8,531 bases of DNA, from positions 1 to 8,531 of the forward strand of contig CALCEB010000090.1 in NCBI GenBank assembly GCA_937900045.1, given 5' to 3'. The notes beneath the pieces were generated by a model. The model did not search any database and was not told the DNA's origin. It saw nothing but the letters and a program-made list of their open reading frames with translations. A program made the position numbers and the translations under genes. Positions 5,688 through 8,531 of the stretch are shown here, piece by piece (within the stretch, counting starts at the first letter, position 1; each line of letters opens with the position of its first letter). Source of the stretch: an uncultured Acidobacteriota bacterium (GTDB taxonomy: Bacteria; Acidobacteriota; Terriglobia; UBA7540).

Positions 5688-8531
5688 GTGAAAAAATTGG
5701 GCTTCGCCAACCAGAGTACTCGCCGTTCCTACCCTGCCATCGTCATGATGTTTCTTCCAGCCGCAATTTTCGGAATCCCGTCCGCCTTGCGGGCGCAGTG
5801 GGTGAACCCTGCCCTTTATTCGGGTCTGCGCTGGCGCATGATCGGTCCAACGCGAGGAGGCCGCGCGCTGACGGCCGCCGGTGTCCCCGGCCAGCCCAAT
5901 GTCTTCTACTTCGGAGCTGTGGGCGGCGGCGTGTGGAAGACCACAGACGCCGGCCGCGTCTGGAAGCCTATCTTCGATCATGAGCCCGTCGCCTCCATCG
6001 GCGCCTTGGCCGTCGCGCCGTCGAATCCCGATGTGATTTATGTGGGGTCCGGCGAGGCGGATATGCGTTCCGACATTACCTATGGGAACGGCATGTACAA
6101 ATCGACCGATGCCGGAAAAACGTGGACCTATTTGGGATTGCCAGACAGCCGGCAGATCGGCCGGATATTGGTCGATCCCCACAACCCGGACGCCGTCTTC
6201 GTTGCGGTGCTTGGCCATGCCTATGGACCGAACGGGCAGCGCGGCGTCTTCCGTTCAACTAACGGGGGAAAGACCTGGCAAAAGGTGCTGTTCAAGGATG
6301 AAAACACCGGCGCCATTGATCTGGCCTTCGATCCGCAAAATTTCCAGACGATTTACGCCGCGCTCTGGCAAACCCGGCGGCCCCCCTGGAACGTCTATCC
6401 GCCGTCGAACGGACCTGGCAGCGGGCTTTATAAGTCAACGGATGGAGGCGCCACCTGGAATCAGCTTACCGGGCACGGGTTGCCATCCGAAGGTTTGGGC
6501 CGCATTGGAATTGCCGTTGCCCCAACTGACTCCAAGCGGATTTACCTGATCGTCGACGCCCATCAGGGCGGCCTCTACCGTTCTGATGACGCGGGACAAA
6601 CCTGGAAGCTGATGGACTCCGAACGCAGGATCTGGGGCCGGGGTTGGTACTTCGGCGGAGTGACGGCGGATACAAAGGATGAAAACACCGTTTACGTGGC
6701 AAACACTTCGCTCTACCGTTCGCGCGACGGCGGCAAGAGCTTTACGGCGTTCAAGGGAGCGCCCGGCGGCGACGACTATCACAGCCTTTGGGTTGATCCC
6801 GGCGATCCCAACCGCATGGTTCTGGCCAGCGATCAGGGCGTTGTGATCAGCGTGGACGATGGCCGCACCTGGACTTCCTGGTACAATCAGGCAACCGCGC
6901 AAATCTATCACGTGGTCACGGACAATCGCTTCCCGTATTGGGTGTATGGCGCCCAACAGGATAGCGGCGCGGTGGCAGTCCCCAGCCGCAGTACGCACGC
7001 CGAAATCACTGCGCACGATTGGCAGCCCATCGAAGTGGGGGGCGAAAGCGAGTCCATCGCCGCTGATCCGCAACATGTCAACATCCTGTTCGGCGGGTCA
7101 TTTGGAAATTCTGTGGTGCGCTATAATTTTGTCAATAAACAGGCGCAGAATGTCTCCCCCACGCTGGGCCATCCCGGCCAGTATCGCAGCACCTGGACGT
7201 TGCCGCTGATCTTTGATCCGCTCAATCCCCACAATCTCTACTACGGCACGCAAATGTTGTTCCGCACTTCTGACGGCGGCCAGACCTGGAACATCATCAG
7301 CCCTGACTTGACCCGCAAGGAGCCGCAAAGCCTTCTGAATCTCGATCCAGCTACTGAAGCCGACGGTGGGCCCGCCGGCAGGCGGCATGGCGTAATTTAC
7401 ACGATTGCCCCATCCCGCGTCCGGGAAGGCGATATCTGGATTGGCACCGATGACGGGTTAATTCAGGTGACTCACGATAGCGGAAGGACCTGGGAAAATG
7501 TGACTCCCCCGCAGTTGACGGCTTGGAGCAAAATCAGCACGCTTGAGGCTTCTCCCTTCGATGCCAACACCATTTATGCGGCGGTGGACCGCCACCGGCT
7601 GGACGACCTGAAGCCTTATATTTATCGCACCCGCGACGGTGGGAAAACCTGGCAGACAATTGCAGGCGGTATCCCGGACGGAAGTTACCTTCAGGTGGTC
7701 CGGGAGGATCCCGTCCACAAAGGATTGCTTTTTGCCGGCACGGAAACGGGTCCGTTCGTTTCTTTTGACGATGGAAGCCACTGGCAATCATTGCAATTGA
7801 ATCTTCCCAATTGCTCGGTGCGGGATATGGTCATCCATGGAAATGACTTGGTTGCAGCTACGCACGGCCGGTCCTTTTGGATCCTGGATGACATCGCCCC
7901 ACTGCGCCAGATCGACACGGGCGTGGAACAAGCCCAAGCCTGGCTCTTCAAACCATCGACCGCGTTGCGAGTCCGTCCCGGTTCGGACGAAGGGACACCT
8001 TTCCCACCAGGGACCGCCGCCGGACAAAATCCTCCGAACGGAGCGATTCTTTATTACTACCTCAAAGACCAGTCTCGCGGTCCGGTCGTGCTTGAAATTC
8101 ATGATGCGGCTGGGAAGCTGGTGAGAAGGTATTCGAGTGCCGACCACCCCATCAAGATCGATCCTGCCAAACTGAACATTCCAGCTTTTTGGATTCATCC
8201 GCCTCAGCCGCCTTCGGACAAACCCGGCATGTACCGCTTTGTATGGGACGCGCACTACGCCAGCACCTCGGCCCCACGCAACCCTTACGATCCCTTTTCC
8301 CGATTTGGCAGCGGACCTTGGGCGCCACCCGGCGCTTACGGGGTGACGATGACCGTGGATGGTCAAACCCAAAGCCAGGAATTGACGCTGAAGCTAGACC
8401 CCCGGGTGAAGGCTTCCGATTTGGAACTGCGAAGGCAGTTTGAATTAGCGACGAGGATCAATACGGCTCTAGCCAAGGGATCCGCCGCTTTGCGGAGAGC
8501 CGGCGCGTTGCAGAAGGATCTGACGCAGATT
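5688..8531 (+). CDS. Secreted BNR/Asp-box (VPS10/sortilin-like) beta-propeller protein, 3' end cut by window edge
   Basis: The frame is open for 948 codons to the window edge. A signal peptide (about 1-36: MKKLG, then a hydrophobic stretch ending in SALRA) is followed by a propeller region carrying eleven Asp-boxes of the form S/T-x-D/N-x-G-x-x-W/F. They lie near residues 85, 139, 190, 250, 299, 345, 388, 527, 595, 648 and 692. A beta-sandwich-like region follows (about 785-905: VVLEIHDAAGKLVRRY, then GMYRFVWD and PPGAYGVTMTVDG, resembling FlgD/FnIII-type folds), then a charged helical stretch to the edge. Database relatives are usually annotated as WD40/YVTN/BNR-like or VPS10-domain proteins of about 1000 residues. 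They are sometimes labelled 'glycosyl hydrolase', although Asp-boxes are structural and do not show an enzyme. Two starts are possible: GTG 5688 (MKKLG) or TTG 5697, the latter eight bases after GGAG (5685-5688). I prefer GTG because it supplies the lysines of the signal peptide. The gene is divergent from the sulfatase-fold gene. Confidence 0.9.
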   Translation, partial: MKKLGFANQSTRRSYPAIVMMFLPAAIFGIPSALRAQWVNPALYSGLRWRMIGPTRGGRALTAAGVPGQPNVFYFGAVGGGVWKTTDAGRVWKPIFDHEPVASIGALAVAPSNPDVIYVGSGEADMRSDITYGNGMYKSTDAGKTWTYLGLPDSRQIGRILVDPHNPDAVFVAVLGHAYGPNGQRGVFRSTNGGKTWQKVLFKDENTGAIDLAFDPQNFQTIYAALWQTRRPPWNVYPPSNGPGSGLYKSTDGGATWNQLTGHGLPSEGLGRIGIAVAPTDSKRIYLIVDAHQGGLYRSDDAGQTWKLMDSERRIWGRGWYFGGVTADTKDENTVYVANTSLYRSRDGGKSFTAFKGAPGGDDYHSLWVDPGDPNRMVLASDQGVVISVDDGRTWTSWYNQATAQIYHVVTDNRFPYWVYGAQQDSGAVAVPSRSTHAEITAHDWQPIEVGGESESIAADPQHVNILFGGSFGNSVVRYNFVNKQAQNVSPTLGHPGQYRSTWTLPLIFDPLNPHNLYYGTQMLFRTSDGGQTWNIISPDLTRKEPQSLLNLDPATEADGGPAGRRHGVIYTIAPSRVREGDIWIGTDDGLIQVTHDSGRTWENVTPPQLTAWSKISTLEASPFDANTIYAAVDRHRLDDLKPYIYRTRDGGKTWQTIAGGIPDGSYLQVVREDPVHKGLLFAGTETGPFVSFDDGSHWQSLQLNLPNCSVRDMVIHGNDLVAATHGRSFWILDDIAPLRQIDTGVEQAQAWLFKPSTALRVRPGSDEGTPFPPGTAAGQNPPNGAILYYYLKDQSRGPVVLEIHDAAGKLVRRYSSADHPIKIDPAKLNIPAFWIHPPQPPSDKPGMYRFVWDAHYASTSAPRNPYDPFSRFGSGPWAPPGAYGVTMTVDGQTQSQELTLKLDPRVKASDLELRRQFELATRINTALAKGSAALRRAGALQKDLTQI

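Noticed and set aside
5683..5690. ATG start for the propeller gene at 5683
   Set aside because: The frame reads ATG GAG TGA and stops at once; the true frame begins at GTG 5688 or TTG 5697.
5676..6218. 180-codon minus-strand open frame
   Set aside because: It is antisense to the signal peptide and first Asp-boxes of the propeller gene and has no recognisable domain; GC-rich coding DNA often leaves such open shadows.

Overview
The window looks like chromosomal DNA from a GC-rich soil-type bacterium, most likely of the Acidobacteriota. This is inference from gene content: a PafA-type alkaline phosphatase, a membrane-anchored sulfatase-fold protein with a TPR tail, and a very long secreted BNR/Asp-box propeller protein are a combination typical of that phylum. 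No rRNA or tRNA is present to confirm it, and I see no CRISPR array or transposase.

Layout. Everything from 1 to 5407 is on the minus strand. Reading in the direction of transcription, this stretch holds a sulfatase-fold/TPR protein (5407 to 3395), a compact three-gene operon (3225 to 1600) and a PafA-like alkaline phosphatase (1325 to beyond the left edge). The three-gene operon encodes a RelE/HigB (Gp49-like) toxin, an XRE-family HTH antitoxin with a long C-terminal tail, and an unrecognised 222-residue protein. Its genes overlap by 35 and 4 bases. After a divergent intergenic region (5408-5687), a secreted protein with eleven Asp-boxes runs on the plus strand from 5688 off the right edge.

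How the parts relate. The two alkaline-phosphatase-superfamily enzymes and the propeller protein all carry N-terminal export or membrane signals. They look like envelope or extracytoplasmic functions of the host chromosome. The three-gene module between the two hydrolases is different: it is cytoplasmic, visibly more AT-rich in parts, and has the toxin - antitoxin - third gene order known from toxin-antitoxin-chaperone (TAC) systems. The third protein, however, does not look like SecB to me. This module is the best candidate in the window for something undescribed.

The 280-base divergent region holds a 6-bp-stem hairpin, a sigma70-like promoter candidate pointing at the propeller gene, and an inverted pair of 24-base palindromic units sharing a TGTAGCGG head (a REPIN-like element). 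The intergenic stretch 1326-1599 holds no gene I can support.
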